Assembly (NCBI GenBank): GCA_015661465.1
Contig: DQVZ01000205.1
Coordinates: 1 to 7,642, forward strand
Direction of reading: 5' to 3'
Length of the DNA stretch: 7,642 bases
DNA from: Aquifex aeolicus
Lineage (GTDB): Bacteria > Aquificota > Aquificia > Aquificales > Aquificaceae
A program made the translations under genes and the position numbers. Positions within the stretch are counted from its first letter, which is position 1. The number at the start of each line of letters is the position of its first letter. The notes beneath the pieces were generated by a model. The model was given only the letters and a program-made list of their open reading frames with translations, ran no database searches and had not been told where the DNA came from. Positions 1 to 6,279 of this stretch are shown one piece after another.

Positions 1-825
1 AACATCACAGCAGTATACGTTGCAGCGAAAACTGGAGTTTTAGATGAAAGTAAGGAGCTCGGTAAAGGTGCTACCTGGGCTTTTGTAGTAAATACTACCG
101 ATATAGGTGATGATGTGGCCGGAAACGACTCTTTACTTTTACATGCAAATTACAAGTATGAGCCTTTACGTGTAAACTTTACAGCTTATGCGTACCTCTT
201 AAACGGTATGCACGATACTTATGGCCTAAAGGTAAACGGGACACAGAAAATAATTGAAAACTTCTCTTTAGAATTTTGGGCTGAGTACGCCTATCAAAAA
301 GACCCAACCCTTACTAGTCATGAAAATAGTAATAAAAACATAGGAGCTTCCTACTATTACCTCAGTCTTAAGCCAGCTTACAATACAGGCTATGGAAAAG
401 TTTTCCTTGAGTTGGGATACGAATTTTTAGAAGGAGCGGATGATAACGAAACACACGGTTTTACAACACCCTGGGCTACACTACACGCTCACAACGGATG
501 GGCTGATGTGTTTGTAAAATATACTGGAACATCAAATACGTATGGCCTAGAAGATGCAAGGATAGGTTTAGGTCTTCAAAACAAAACTATCGGTAAAATT
601 ACGGCAAGGTATCACTGGTTTAGTGCAGATAAGAGTTTTTCCGGAGGGGGGGATAAGTTTGGAACGGAACTGGATATAGTCTATACAAAAAAAATCTTCA
701 AAAACTTAGTCTTTGGAGCAAAGGCGGCAATCTACAATGCCGATGAAGATGCTAAAAAAGTCGGTATAGGGGATAAAGATGTAACAAAGTACTGGGTCTG
801 GTTGACTTACAAGTGGGGTAAATGA
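1..825 (+). CDS. Outer-membrane beta-barrel (porin-like, possibly alginate-export family), C-terminal part
   Basis: The frame is open from the first base of the window to the TGA at 823-825, so the 5' end lies outside and the GTG at 115 is not the real start. The visible 274 residues show the alternating polar/aromatic pattern of transmembrane beta-strands, with many Tyr, Trp and Gly and short charged turns, and the chain ends in an aromatic-rich strand (WVWLTYKW) two residues before the C-terminus, as outer-membrane barrels do. A segment TPWATLHAHNGWADVF at about 465-515 resembles the 'alginate export' barrel family found in many lithotrophs and nitrate/nitrite users; this family call is from memory of the motif and is less certain than the barrel call. 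Substrate is unknown. It ends 27 nt before the regulator gene and need not belong to the nir operon. Confidence 0.7.
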   Translation, partial: NITAVYVAAKTGVLDESKELGKGATWAFVVNTTDIGDDVAGNDSLLLHANYKYEPLRVNFTAYAYLLNGMHDTYGLKVNGTQKIIENFSLEFWAEYAYQKDPTLTSHENSNKNIGASYYYLSLKPAYNTGYGKVFLELGYEFLEGADDNETHGFTTPWATLHAHNGWADVFVKYTGTSNTYGLEDARIGLGLQNKTIGKITARYHWFSADKSFSGGGDKFGTELDIVYTKKIFKNLVFGAKAAIYNADEDAKKVGIGDKDVTKYWVWLTYKWGK

Positions 826-838
826 AAAATTTTTGACT

Positions 839-860
839 AATATTATATTATTATGATATT
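839..860. promoter_or_regulatory. Imperfect 22-bp dyad over the start codon of the Rrf2 gene (candidate autoregulatory operator)
   Basis: Nine of eleven base pairs are symmetric about the centre between 849 and 850, with outer arms AATAT and ATATT. The right half covers the ATG at 853-855. Rrf2 regulators commonly bind AT-rich dyads of this size and repress their own genes, so an operator is plausible. The stretch is almost pure A/T, which makes chance symmetry likely, hence the low confidence. The sequence TTATGAT at 851-857 recurs twice upstream of nirS. Confidence 0.3.
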
Positions 861-1290
861 CTCCGACACGGTAAGGTATGCTCTTATAGCGTTGGCTTAC
901 TTAGCTTTGAATAGGGATAGGCTAGTAAAAGTGGAGGAAATAGCCAAAACCCATAACATTCCACGACCATTTTTAGCTAAGGTAATGCACGAACTTTCAA
1001 AAAGGGGATTGGTTCACTCCGTAAAGGGACCGAGAGGAGGTTTTACTCTTACTAAGAAGCCTGAAGATATCACTATATGGGATATTATAAAGATCTTCGG
1101 TGAGGACTACAAATACGAAATGTGTATTTTAATGCCTCACAAATGCAGTGAATTTTCAACAAATCCCTGTGTGGTTCATCACAAATGGGAAGAGTTAAAA
1201 GCTTCAATAGTTAACTTTTTTAAGAATACTTCAATACTAGAACTAATGGGTGTGGAGGAAAAGCATCTCCATCCTGCAAGCCAAGGTTAA
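853..1290 (+). CDS. Rrf2-family Fe-S transcriptional regulator (IscR/NsrR-like)
   Basis: The 145-residue length and the N-terminal winged helix (residues about 1-82, with RYALIALAYLAL, then IAKTHNIPRPFLAKVMHEL as the recognition region and the wing VKGPRGGF) are typical of Rrf2. Three cysteines, C91, C98 and C106, plus H109 three residues after the last Cys, match the Cys-Cys-Cys-His arrangement of the IscR cluster site, with slightly wider spacing (X6 and X7). The family senses Fe-S status, redox state or NO; NsrR is the NO-responsive member. Placed directly ahead of nirS, an NO- or oxygen-sensing role over the nir operon is a reasonable inference. The ATG at 853 is fixed by an in-frame TAA at 838-840 and by the family's usual N-terminus. 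No Shine-Dalgarno sequence is visible, so the mRNA may be leaderless. Confidence is high for the family and low for the exact signal. Confidence 0.93.
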   Translation: MIFSDTVRYALIALAYLALNRDRLVKVEEIAKTHNIPRPFLAKVMHELSKRGLVHSVKGPRGGFTLTKKPEDITIWDIIKIFGEDYKYEMCILMPHKCSEFSTNPCVVHHKWEELKASIVNFFKNTSILELMGVEEKHLHPASQG

Positions 1291-1320
1291 TTTCTTTTGT
1301 TTTCTTTTATTTTTACGATT

Positions 1321-1361
1321 TTATGATATTTTCATCATGTTATTATTGACTAAAATCATAA
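1321..1361. promoter_or_regulatory. Inverted TTATGAT repeats upstream of nirS (candidate regulator sites)
   Basis: TTATGAT at 1321-1327 is the exact reverse complement of ATCATAA at 1355-1361. The first copy also belongs to a tighter dyad, ATGAT-N6-ATCAT at 1323-1338. The ten bases TTATGATATT at 1321-1330 are repeated exactly at 851-860 over the start of the Rrf2 gene. Sharing of an element between the regulator's own start and the nirS promoter fits a common binding protein, perhaps the Rrf2 regulator. This is inference, and the AT-rich background weakens it. Confidence 0.35.
1346..1359 (+). promoter_or_regulatory. FNR/DNR-like box ahead of nirS
   Basis: TTGAC-N4-ATCAT matches the FNR/DNR/NNR consensus TTGAT-N4-ATCAA at eight of ten positions. 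Crp/Fnr-type regulators control nirS in many denitrifiers. Its centre is about 60 nt before the nirS start codon. The same bases form the -35 element of a sigma70-type promoter, so the match could be incidental; no Crp/Fnr gene is in the window. Confidence 0.35.
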
Positions 1362-1374
1362 GAAAGTATATATT
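1346..1374 (+). promoter_or_regulatory. Sigma70-type promoter of the nirS operon
   Basis: A -35 hexamer TTGACT (1346-1351) is followed after 17 nt by a -10 hexamer TATATT (1369-1374), each close to consensus and at ideal spacing. Transcription would start near 1381 and give a leader of about 32 nt that holds the nirS ribosome binding site. It is the best promoter candidate in the gap between the regulator and nirS, and no other gap downstream is large enough for one. Confidence 0.6.
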
Positions 1375-1396
1375 TATTTACTGATGAATGTCATAA

Positions 1397-1405
1397 AGAG
1401 GAGGG
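1397..1405 (+). promoter_or_regulatory. Strong ribosome binding site of nirS
   Basis: AGAGGAGGG lies 7 nt before the ATG at 1413. It is the strongest Shine-Dalgarno sequence in the window and fixes the nirS start. Confidence 0.85.
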
Positions 1406-1412
1406 ATTTGTT

Positions 1413-3062
1413 ATGAAGAGTGTTGCTCCGCTCCTTTTGAGTGGAATTGTTGTAGGAGCTAGCATTTCAAAAGCTGCCGATGGGATCCCTAAACTAAGCC
1501 CTGAGGAAATGAAGAAGGCAGCACAACTGTACTTTGACAGATGTGCAGGATGTCACGGTATGCTGAGAGGTGGTGCTACAGGACCAGCTCTTAAACCTGA
1601 AATAATGAGACAAAGAGGTATCGATTATATCAAATGGATAGTCTATAACGGAACTCCGGGAGGAATGCCCGACTGGGGTAAGCAAGGTGTTCTATCCAAA
1701 GAAGAAATTGATTTAATTGCTAAATTCTTGATGCATGAGCCACCTCCCCCACCCGAAATGTCTTTGAAGGAAATGCTAAAAACTTGGCGTGTATACGTAC
1801 CTCCAGAAAAAAGACCTAAAAAACCGCAGCACGGCAGAAACTGGAAAAACTTTATGGGTATAATCTTAAGAGACGTAGGTAAGGTAGCTATTATAGACGG
1901 AGATACTAAAGAACTGGTCAATATAGTCGATACTGGATTTGCAGTTCACATATTCCGTTCTTCAGGAACCGGAAGATACTTCCTAACAATAGGAAGAGAT
2001 GGTAAGGCAACTCTAATTGATTTATGGATGAAAAAGCCCGACAAGGTAGCGGAAGTAAAAGTATGCTACGACGCCCGTTCTATAGATACCAGTAAGTACA
2101 AAGGAAAGAAAGGAAACTTTATGGATAAGTTGGCAATAGTTGGATGTTATTGGCCTCCGAGTTTTGTGATACTCGATGGCCAGACACTAAAACCTTTAAA
2201 AATCGTATCAACAAGTGGTTATACCTATGATAGTGAAGAATTTGTAAGAGAGGCGAGGGTAGCTTCAATAGTTGCTTCTCACTACGATCCAGCTTGGGTG
2301 GTTTCAGTAAAAGAAACGGGACACGTATGGATTGTAGATTACTCAAAACTACCCGATGTCAAAGTGACAATGATTGAAACGGAAAGGTTTCTCCACGACG
2401 GTGGATGGGATTTATCAAAAAGATACTTCCTTGTAGCAGCTAATATGAGAAATAAAGTAGTTGCGGTTGATGTAAAGAGGAAAAAGTTAGTGGCAAAGGT
2501 AGAAACAGGTGTAAAACCTCACCCTGGTAGAGGAGCCAATATAAACCATCCTAAGTATGGACCTATATGGTGTACAGGACATATAGGTTCTAACAACGTT
2601 GCATGTATTGGAACTGACCCCAAGAACCATCCTCAGTATGCTTGGAAGGTTGTTGCGAACATTGAACTTCCAGGACCAGGAGGAGGAACACTCTTTATAA
2701 AGACACATCCTAAATCAAAACACATTTGGGTAGACAGAACCTTAAATCCGGACGACAAGTTAAAACAAGAAGTCTATGTAATAGACAAGAAAACTTTAAA
2801 GTTAATTAAGACTATAAACGTTATAGAGGACCTGAAAAAAGCCGGATATGAGATGCCGAAAGGCGCACGTATAGTTCACCCGGAGTTTGATATGTACGGA
2901 AAAGAAGTGTGGATATCAGTATGGGGAAGAAAAGACCAACCCACAGCAATAGCAGTTTACGACGACAGAACAATGAAGCTAAAGAAAGTAATTACCGGAG
3001 ATTGGGTAAGAACACCTACCGGAATATTCAACGTTTATACAACCACAAGAGACATCTATTGA
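1413..3062 (+). CDS. nirS: Cytochrome cd1 nitrite reductase (NO-forming)
   Basis: This periplasmic enzyme reduces nitrite to NO. The 549-residue precursor begins with a Sec signal peptide (residues 1 to about 21, cleavage likely near SKA-A). A heme c domain follows with CAGCH at 44-48 and axial Met85 in GGMPDW. From about residue 140 an eight-bladed propeller binds heme d1: His179 in AVHIFRSSGTGRY matches the proximal d1 ligand, and His328 (FLHDGGWD) and His370 (KPHPGRGAN) match the two catalytic distal histidines of Pseudomonas NirS. Blocks such as GTDPKNHPQYAWK, IKTHPKSKH and TPTGIFNVY are family hallmarks. There is no Tyr upstream of the CXXCH equivalent to the distal Tyr of the Paracoccus/Pseudomonas enzymes, a residue known to be variable. 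Four extra cysteines (C218, C245, C387, C398) are not typical. It is first gene of the operon and its stop overlaps the next start. Confidence 0.97.
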   Translation: MKSVAPLLLSGIVVGASISKAADGIPKLSPEEMKKAAQLYFDRCAGCHGMLRGGATGPALKPEIMRQRGIDYIKWIVYNGTPGGMPDWGKQGVLSKEEIDLIAKFLMHEPPPPPEMSLKEMLKTWRVYVPPEKRPKKPQHGRNWKNFMGIILRDVGKVAIIDGDTKELVNIVDTGFAVHIFRSSGTGRYFLTIGRDGKATLIDLWMKKPDKVAEVKVCYDARSIDTSKYKGKKGNFMDKLAIVGCYWPPSFVILDGQTLKPLKIVSTSGYTYDSEEFVREARVASIVASHYDPAWVVSVKETGHVWIVDYSKLPDVKVTMIETERFLHDGGWDLSKRYFLVAANMRNKVVAVDVKRKKLVAKVETGVKPHPGRGANINHPKYGPIWCTGHIGSNNVACIGTDPKNHPQYAWKVVANIELPGPGGGTLFIKTHPKSKHIWVDRTLNPDDKLKQEVYVIDKKTLKLIKTINVIEDLKKAGYEMPKGARIVHPEFDMYGKEVWISVWGRKDQPTAIAVYDDRTMKLKKVITGDWVRTPTGIFNVYTTTRDIY

Positions 3063-4726
3063 TGATGAAAATATATATGTATTTCTCCAAGCCTTCCCTC
3101 ATTGCACTACCCCTCCTCCTTTTTTTCCCCTTTTTTTCTTACGCTTTATCGGGTGAAAAGCTCTATAAAAAATACTGTTCATCTTGTCATGGAAAAAATA
3201 GAATAGGAAAAACGGCACCTCCCTTAATCCCTGAGTTTTTAAGGAAGAAAAGCGATAAAGAATTAAAGAGGATTATAAAGGAAGGTTTGCCCGCCTCCCA
3301 AATGCCTCCCTTTACTTTTTTTTCCGATGCTCAGTTGAAACATCTTATAAATTATCTGAGAACACCTGTAAAAGACATAGAATTTTCATTAAAGGAAATT
3401 GAAAAAAGCTACATCATTTTAAAAGCAAAACCTAAGGATTATGAAATAAGAAATTTAAAAAACCTAACAGTAGCGGTTGATAAAAAAGGAAAAATATACA
3501 TCTTTGAGGGAGAACATCTGCTTGATAAATTTGAATTTAAAAACGTTCACGGTGGTGTAAAGTTCTCTTTAAAGAATTCAAAGTTTTACATTCCGGCAAG
3601 AGATGGGTGGATTATCTCATACGATTACAAGGAAAAAAGACCTATTTCAAAAGTAAGAGCGTGTATATACCTTAGGAACATAACAATCACACCTGATGAA
3701 GAAAAAGTTATAGCAGGTTGTGTACTTCCCAGAAGCATCGTAATTCTGGATAAAGATTTAAAACCTCTAAAACAAATAAAAGTTGAAGGTAGAATAAGTG
3801 GTGTCTATCAGTTATCAAAATACAGTTCGGTAATAATTGCCTACAGGGATACTCCTAAATTAAGCATTCTAAAAGAAGGGAAAATAAAAAGCTATAAAAT
3901 TTCTGCTCCTTTGGAAGACTTTTTTATTGACCCCTTTGAAGAGTATGTAATAGGAAGTTCAAGAAAAGAGAACAAGTTATTTGTTTATAGGCTTAAGGAT
4001 TTCAAAAAGGTATTTGAAGCAGCTTTGGAAAGTATGCCTCACCTATTTGCAGTAAGTTTTCTGTACAAGAATGGAAAATTTTATTTTGTTGCAAGACACA
4101 TAAGTGGAAACGTCAGTATCTGGAGACTTTACGATTGGAAACTCGTAAAGACAATTTCTACGCAGGAGAAGGGATTCTTTGTAAGGACACACTTTAAAAA
4201 TTTTCACTTATGGTTAGACACATTAGAGCCTTATGCACTTCTCATTAATAAAAAAACCTATGAGCTTTCAGAAGTTAGAATTACGGAAAAGGGGAAATTT
4301 TCCCATGTTGAGTTTTCGGGAGATGGAAACTTAGCGTATTTGAGCGTTCTCGGTGAAGGTTTGAAAATTGTGGATGCTTTTACTTTGAAAGAAATTAAAA
4401 AATATCCGTTGAAGCATCCCGTCGGGAAATACAACATTTTGTTGAAAACAAGAAAATTTTACCCTGCTTTTCTTGGATATCAAGTTTATATGGAAAAATG
4501 TTGGGGATGCCATCACTTAACCCAGGAAGCTTTTGGTCCGCCCCTTAAGTGGGTAGCCAAAAACAGAGATATGGGCTTAATCCTTTCCCAAATTGCAAAC
4601 CCGAAAAAAACCTTTAGACTCCTCGGTTATAAGAAAAATGCAATGCCCAAAATACAGCTTTCTGCATACGAACTTATAGCTCTTAAAAATTTTCTGGAGG
4701 TTCTAAGGGATGGATGGATTAATTGA
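3062..4726 (+). CDS. NirN/NirS-like diheme c protein with central d1-type propeller
   Basis: A 554-residue periplasmic protein: signal peptide (residues 1 to about 29), N-terminal class I cytochrome c (CSSCH at 39-43, likely axial Met81 in QMPPF), a NirS-related propeller (about 115-465), then a second cytochrome c domain (CWGCH at 480-484, likely Met528 in NAMPK). Homology to NirS is clear: H163 aligns with the proximal d1 ligand, H327 (MPHLF) with the second distal His, and THFKNFHLWLD with THPKSKHIWVD. The first catalytic His is replaced by Glu285 (PLEDFF against FLHDGG). This suggests a NirN-type function (last oxidation step of heme d1 and delivery to NirS) or an electron-transfer partner, not an ordinary nitrite reductase. 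NirN normally has only the N-terminal heme c. The start at 3062 overlaps the nirS stop in TGATG and puts the signal peptide at the N-terminus; the frame is open further upstream, inside nirS. ATG 3065 is an alternative start. Confidence 0.85.
   Translation: MMKIYMYFSKPSLIALPLLLFFPFFSYALSGEKLYKKYCSSCHGKNRIGKTAPPLIPEFLRKKSDKELKRIIKEGLPASQMPPFTFFSDAQLKHLINYLRTPVKDIEFSLKEIEKSYIILKAKPKDYEIRNLKNLTVAVDKKGKIYIFEGEHLLDKFEFKNVHGGVKFSLKNSKFYIPARDGWIISYDYKEKRPISKVRACIYLRNITITPDEEKVIAGCVLPRSIVILDKDLKPLKQIKVEGRISGVYQLSKYSSVIIAYRDTPKLSILKEGKIKSYKISAPLEDFFIDPFEEYVIGSSRKENKLFVYRLKDFKKVFEAALESMPHLFAVSFLYKNGKFYFVARHISGNVSIWRLYDWKLVKTISTQEKGFFVRTHFKNFHLWLDTLEPYALLINKKTYELSEVRITEKGKFSHVEFSGDGNLAYLSVLGEGLKIVDAFTLKEIKKYPLKHPVGKYNILLKTRKFYPAFLGYQVYMEKCWGCHHLTQEAFGPPLKWVAKNRDMGLILSQIANPKKTFRLLGYKKNAMPKIQLSAYELIALKNFLEVLRDGWIN
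4696..4700 (+). promoter_or_regulatory. Ribosome binding site of the V4R gene inside the preceding gene
   Basis: GGAGG ends 9 nt before the ATG at 4710 and lies in the last codons of the diheme protein gene. It supports a start at 4710 and a true 17-nt overlap of the two genes. Confidence 0.7.
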
Positions 4727-5189
4727 ACAAATATCCGAAGTAAACAGACCAAAACTGGGAGATGAAGTCCCGGTTGTAATATTTAGAGCTTTCAGACTGT
4801 TTACAGAAATGTACCTTGAGGAAACCTTAGGAAACAAAGGGACACTGGCTTTACTTCAAAATGCAGGAAGGGAGCTTGGGAAAGCGGTAGCTAAGAATTT
4901 TGAAAAAGGAGGTCTTGAAAGCTTCTTAGAAGACATTGCATACTTCGTAAAAAACGAGAAGATAGGCATTTTACTTCCTGAAAATTTAGGGGAGAAAGAG
5001 TTAATAGTTTCTCTCGATGAGTGTATAACCTGTGCAGGGATGCCGAATATAGGAAGGAGGGTATGCCATTTTGAAGCTGGTTTCATAGGAGGCGCTCTGG
5101 AAGAATTTTTCGGAAGAAGAATAAAGGTCTCGGAGACAAAGTGTAACGCTATGGGAGAAGGAATATGTCAGATAAAAGCGGAGTGGTAA
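4710..5189 (+). CDS. V4R (4-vinyl reductase) domain protein in the heme d1 operon
   Basis: A 159-residue protein without signal peptide or membrane segment, so cytoplasmic. The C-terminal half has the V4R pattern: DECITCAG (C105, C108), then RRVCHFEAGFIGGALEEF (C119), then ETKCNAMGEGICQIKAEW (C145, C153). V4R domains occur in BchJ, linked to bacteriochlorophyll synthesis as a likely pigment-intermediate carrier and not a reductase, and in regulators that sense small hydrophobic ligands. The N-terminal half is helical and also typical of these proteins. Five cysteines could hold a metal or a thiol-based function. The gene overlaps the previous one by 17 nt and is one base from nirJ, so it is translated with heme d1 enzymes. 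A role as carrier or chaperone of a heme d1 intermediate is inferred from context only; a sensor role is the alternative. It is not one of the standard nir genes. Confidence 0.85.
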   Translation: MDGLIEQISEVNRPKLGDEVPVVIFRAFRLFTEMYLEETLGNKGTLALLQNAGRELGKAVAKNFEKGGLESFLEDIAYFVKNEKIGILLPENLGEKELIVSLDECITCAGMPNIGRRVCHFEAGFIGGALEEFFGRRIKVSETKCNAMGEGICQIKAEW

Positions 5190-5190
5190 A

Positions 5191-6279
5191 ATGCTAAGGC
5201 TAACACAGTATATAAGAAGTTCTCTTGAAGGCAAGGTAATAGAACCGCTCTGCGGTGTAATCCTCATATGGAACTTAACCAACAGGTGCAATCTGTACTG
5301 TAAACACTGCTACTCTTGGGCTAATCAGGATAAATCTCAAGAGCTTTCTATAAATGAGATTGAAAGTATTTCCAAAGAGCTTGTAAAAAATAACGTTAAA
5401 TTTGCCATACTTTCGGGCGGGGAACCGCTACTGAGGGAAGATATTTACGAAATTTCGCAAATTTTGAGGGAAAAAGGTATAAAGACTTACCTTTCCACAA
5501 ATGGAACTCTTATAGATAAAAACAATGTAGATAAGATAAAAGAAAGCTTCGACTACGTAGGTATAAGTATAGATGGAACTCCTGAGGTTCATGACCTTTT
5601 CAGAGGAAAAAGAGGAGCATTCAATAGGTCTCTTGACGCTATAAAACTTTGTATTTCTAAAGGAATTAGGGTAGGGCTTAGGTATACACTTACCCAAAAG
5701 ACTTTTAAATCCCTTGAGTTCATTTTTTCCTTAGTCGAAGAGCTAAAAGTACCGAAACTTTATATATCTCACTTAGTTTTTGCAGGAAGAGGACAAAAGC
5801 TAAATCCTGTTGAGAAAGAAAGCTACAAGAAAATAGTTGATTTGATCGTAGATAAGGCTTTCGAGTACGTAGAAGAGGAAAAGGGTATAGAAATTGTTAC
5901 GGGAAACAACGAAGCCGATGCTGTGATTCTCTATAGGAAATTTGAACAGAGGTATCCCGAAAGGGCAGATCTTCTTTACAAATCCCTCAGGAATTGGGGA
6001 GGGAACAGTGCGGGAGTAAGATTAGTGAATATAGATTACAAGGGAAATGTAAAACCCGACCCCTTCTTTTTCCATTCATTGGGAAACTTGAGGGAGAAAG
6101 GATTTACAGAAATTTGGAACTCAAACGGTATACTTTCAAAACTCAGAGAACATCCCAGAAAAATAAACGGAAGATGCAAAAGTTGTGAATTCCTAGAAAT
6201 ATGTAACGGAAATTCCAGAGCACGTGCTTATTACGCATTTGGGGATTACTTTAAGGAGGACCCGCTATGTTATCTTTAG
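5191..6279 (+). CDS. nirJ: Heme d1 biosynthesis radical SAM protein NirJ
   Basis: NirJ is the cytoplasmic radical SAM enzyme that removes two propionate side chains from 12,18-didecarboxysiroheme during heme d1 synthesis. The 362-residue protein has the family's start (LRLTQYIR, then VILIWNLTNRCNLYC), the radical SAM triad C33-X3-C37-X2-C40 and the SAM-binding SGGEP at 75-79. It also has NirJ-specific blocks: YISHLVFAGRG near 191-201, VTGNNEADAV near 236-245 and NWGGNSAGV near 268-276. A second Fe-S cluster is suggested by C329, C332, C338 and C360. The chain ends at CYL, two residues after C360, somewhat shorter at the C-terminus than typical NirJ. The start at 5191 is one base after the V4R stop (TAAaATG), with GGAG about 8 nt before. 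The 3' end overlaps nirF by 13 nt. Confidence 0.95.
   Translation: MLRLTQYIRSSLEGKVIEPLCGVILIWNLTNRCNLYCKHCYSWANQDKSQELSINEIESISKELVKNNVKFAILSGGEPLLREDIYEISQILREKGIKTYLSTNGTLIDKNNVDKIKESFDYVGISIDGTPEVHDLFRGKRGAFNRSLDAIKLCISKGIRVGLRYTLTQKTFKSLEFIFSLVEELKVPKLYISHLVFAGRGQKLNPVEKESYKKIVDLIVDKAFEYVEEEKGIEIVTGNNEADAVILYRKFEQRYPERADLLYKSLRNWGGNSAGVRLVNIDYKGNVKPDPFFFHSLGNLREKGFTEIWNSNGILSKLREHPRKINGRCKSCEFLEICNGNSRARAYYAFGDYFKEDPLCYL
6253..6260 (+). promoter_or_regulatory. Ribosome binding site of nirF inside nirJ
   Basis: AAGGAGGA lies 6 nt before the ATG at 6267 and within the last codons of nirJ. It fixes the nirF start and shows that the 13-nt gene overlap is real. Confidence 0.8.

Noticed and set aside
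115..117. GTG as the start of the porin-like gene
   Set aside because: The frame is open from base 1 and the preceding residues look like the same barrel; the gene simply begins outside the window.
825..834. AAAAATTTTT palindrome after the porin gene as a terminator
   Set aside because: It has no loop and no G/C stem; it is an A/T run, not a terminator hairpin.
1253..1320. Possible intrinsic terminator after the Rrf2 gene
   Set aside because: A short imperfect stem (TGGAG at 1253-1257 with CTCCA at 1267-1271) lies inside the coding region and is separated by about 15 nt from the T-rich tract after 1289, so it does not have terminator geometry.
2909..3061. Upstream extension of the diheme protein frame into nirS by 51 codons
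   Set aside because: It would overlap nirS by over 150 nt and bury the signal peptide in the middle of the chain; the start at 3062 leaves the leader at the N-terminus and couples to the nirS stop.
3062..4726. Calling the diheme protein a second nitrite reductase
   Set aside because: One of the two catalytic histidines of NirS is replaced by Glu and sequence identity to NirS is modest outside a few blocks, so a second NirS is not supported.
5994..6188. 64-codon + strand reading frame inside nirJ
   Set aside because: It lies wholly within nirJ in another frame, has no family features, and nirJ is well supported there.
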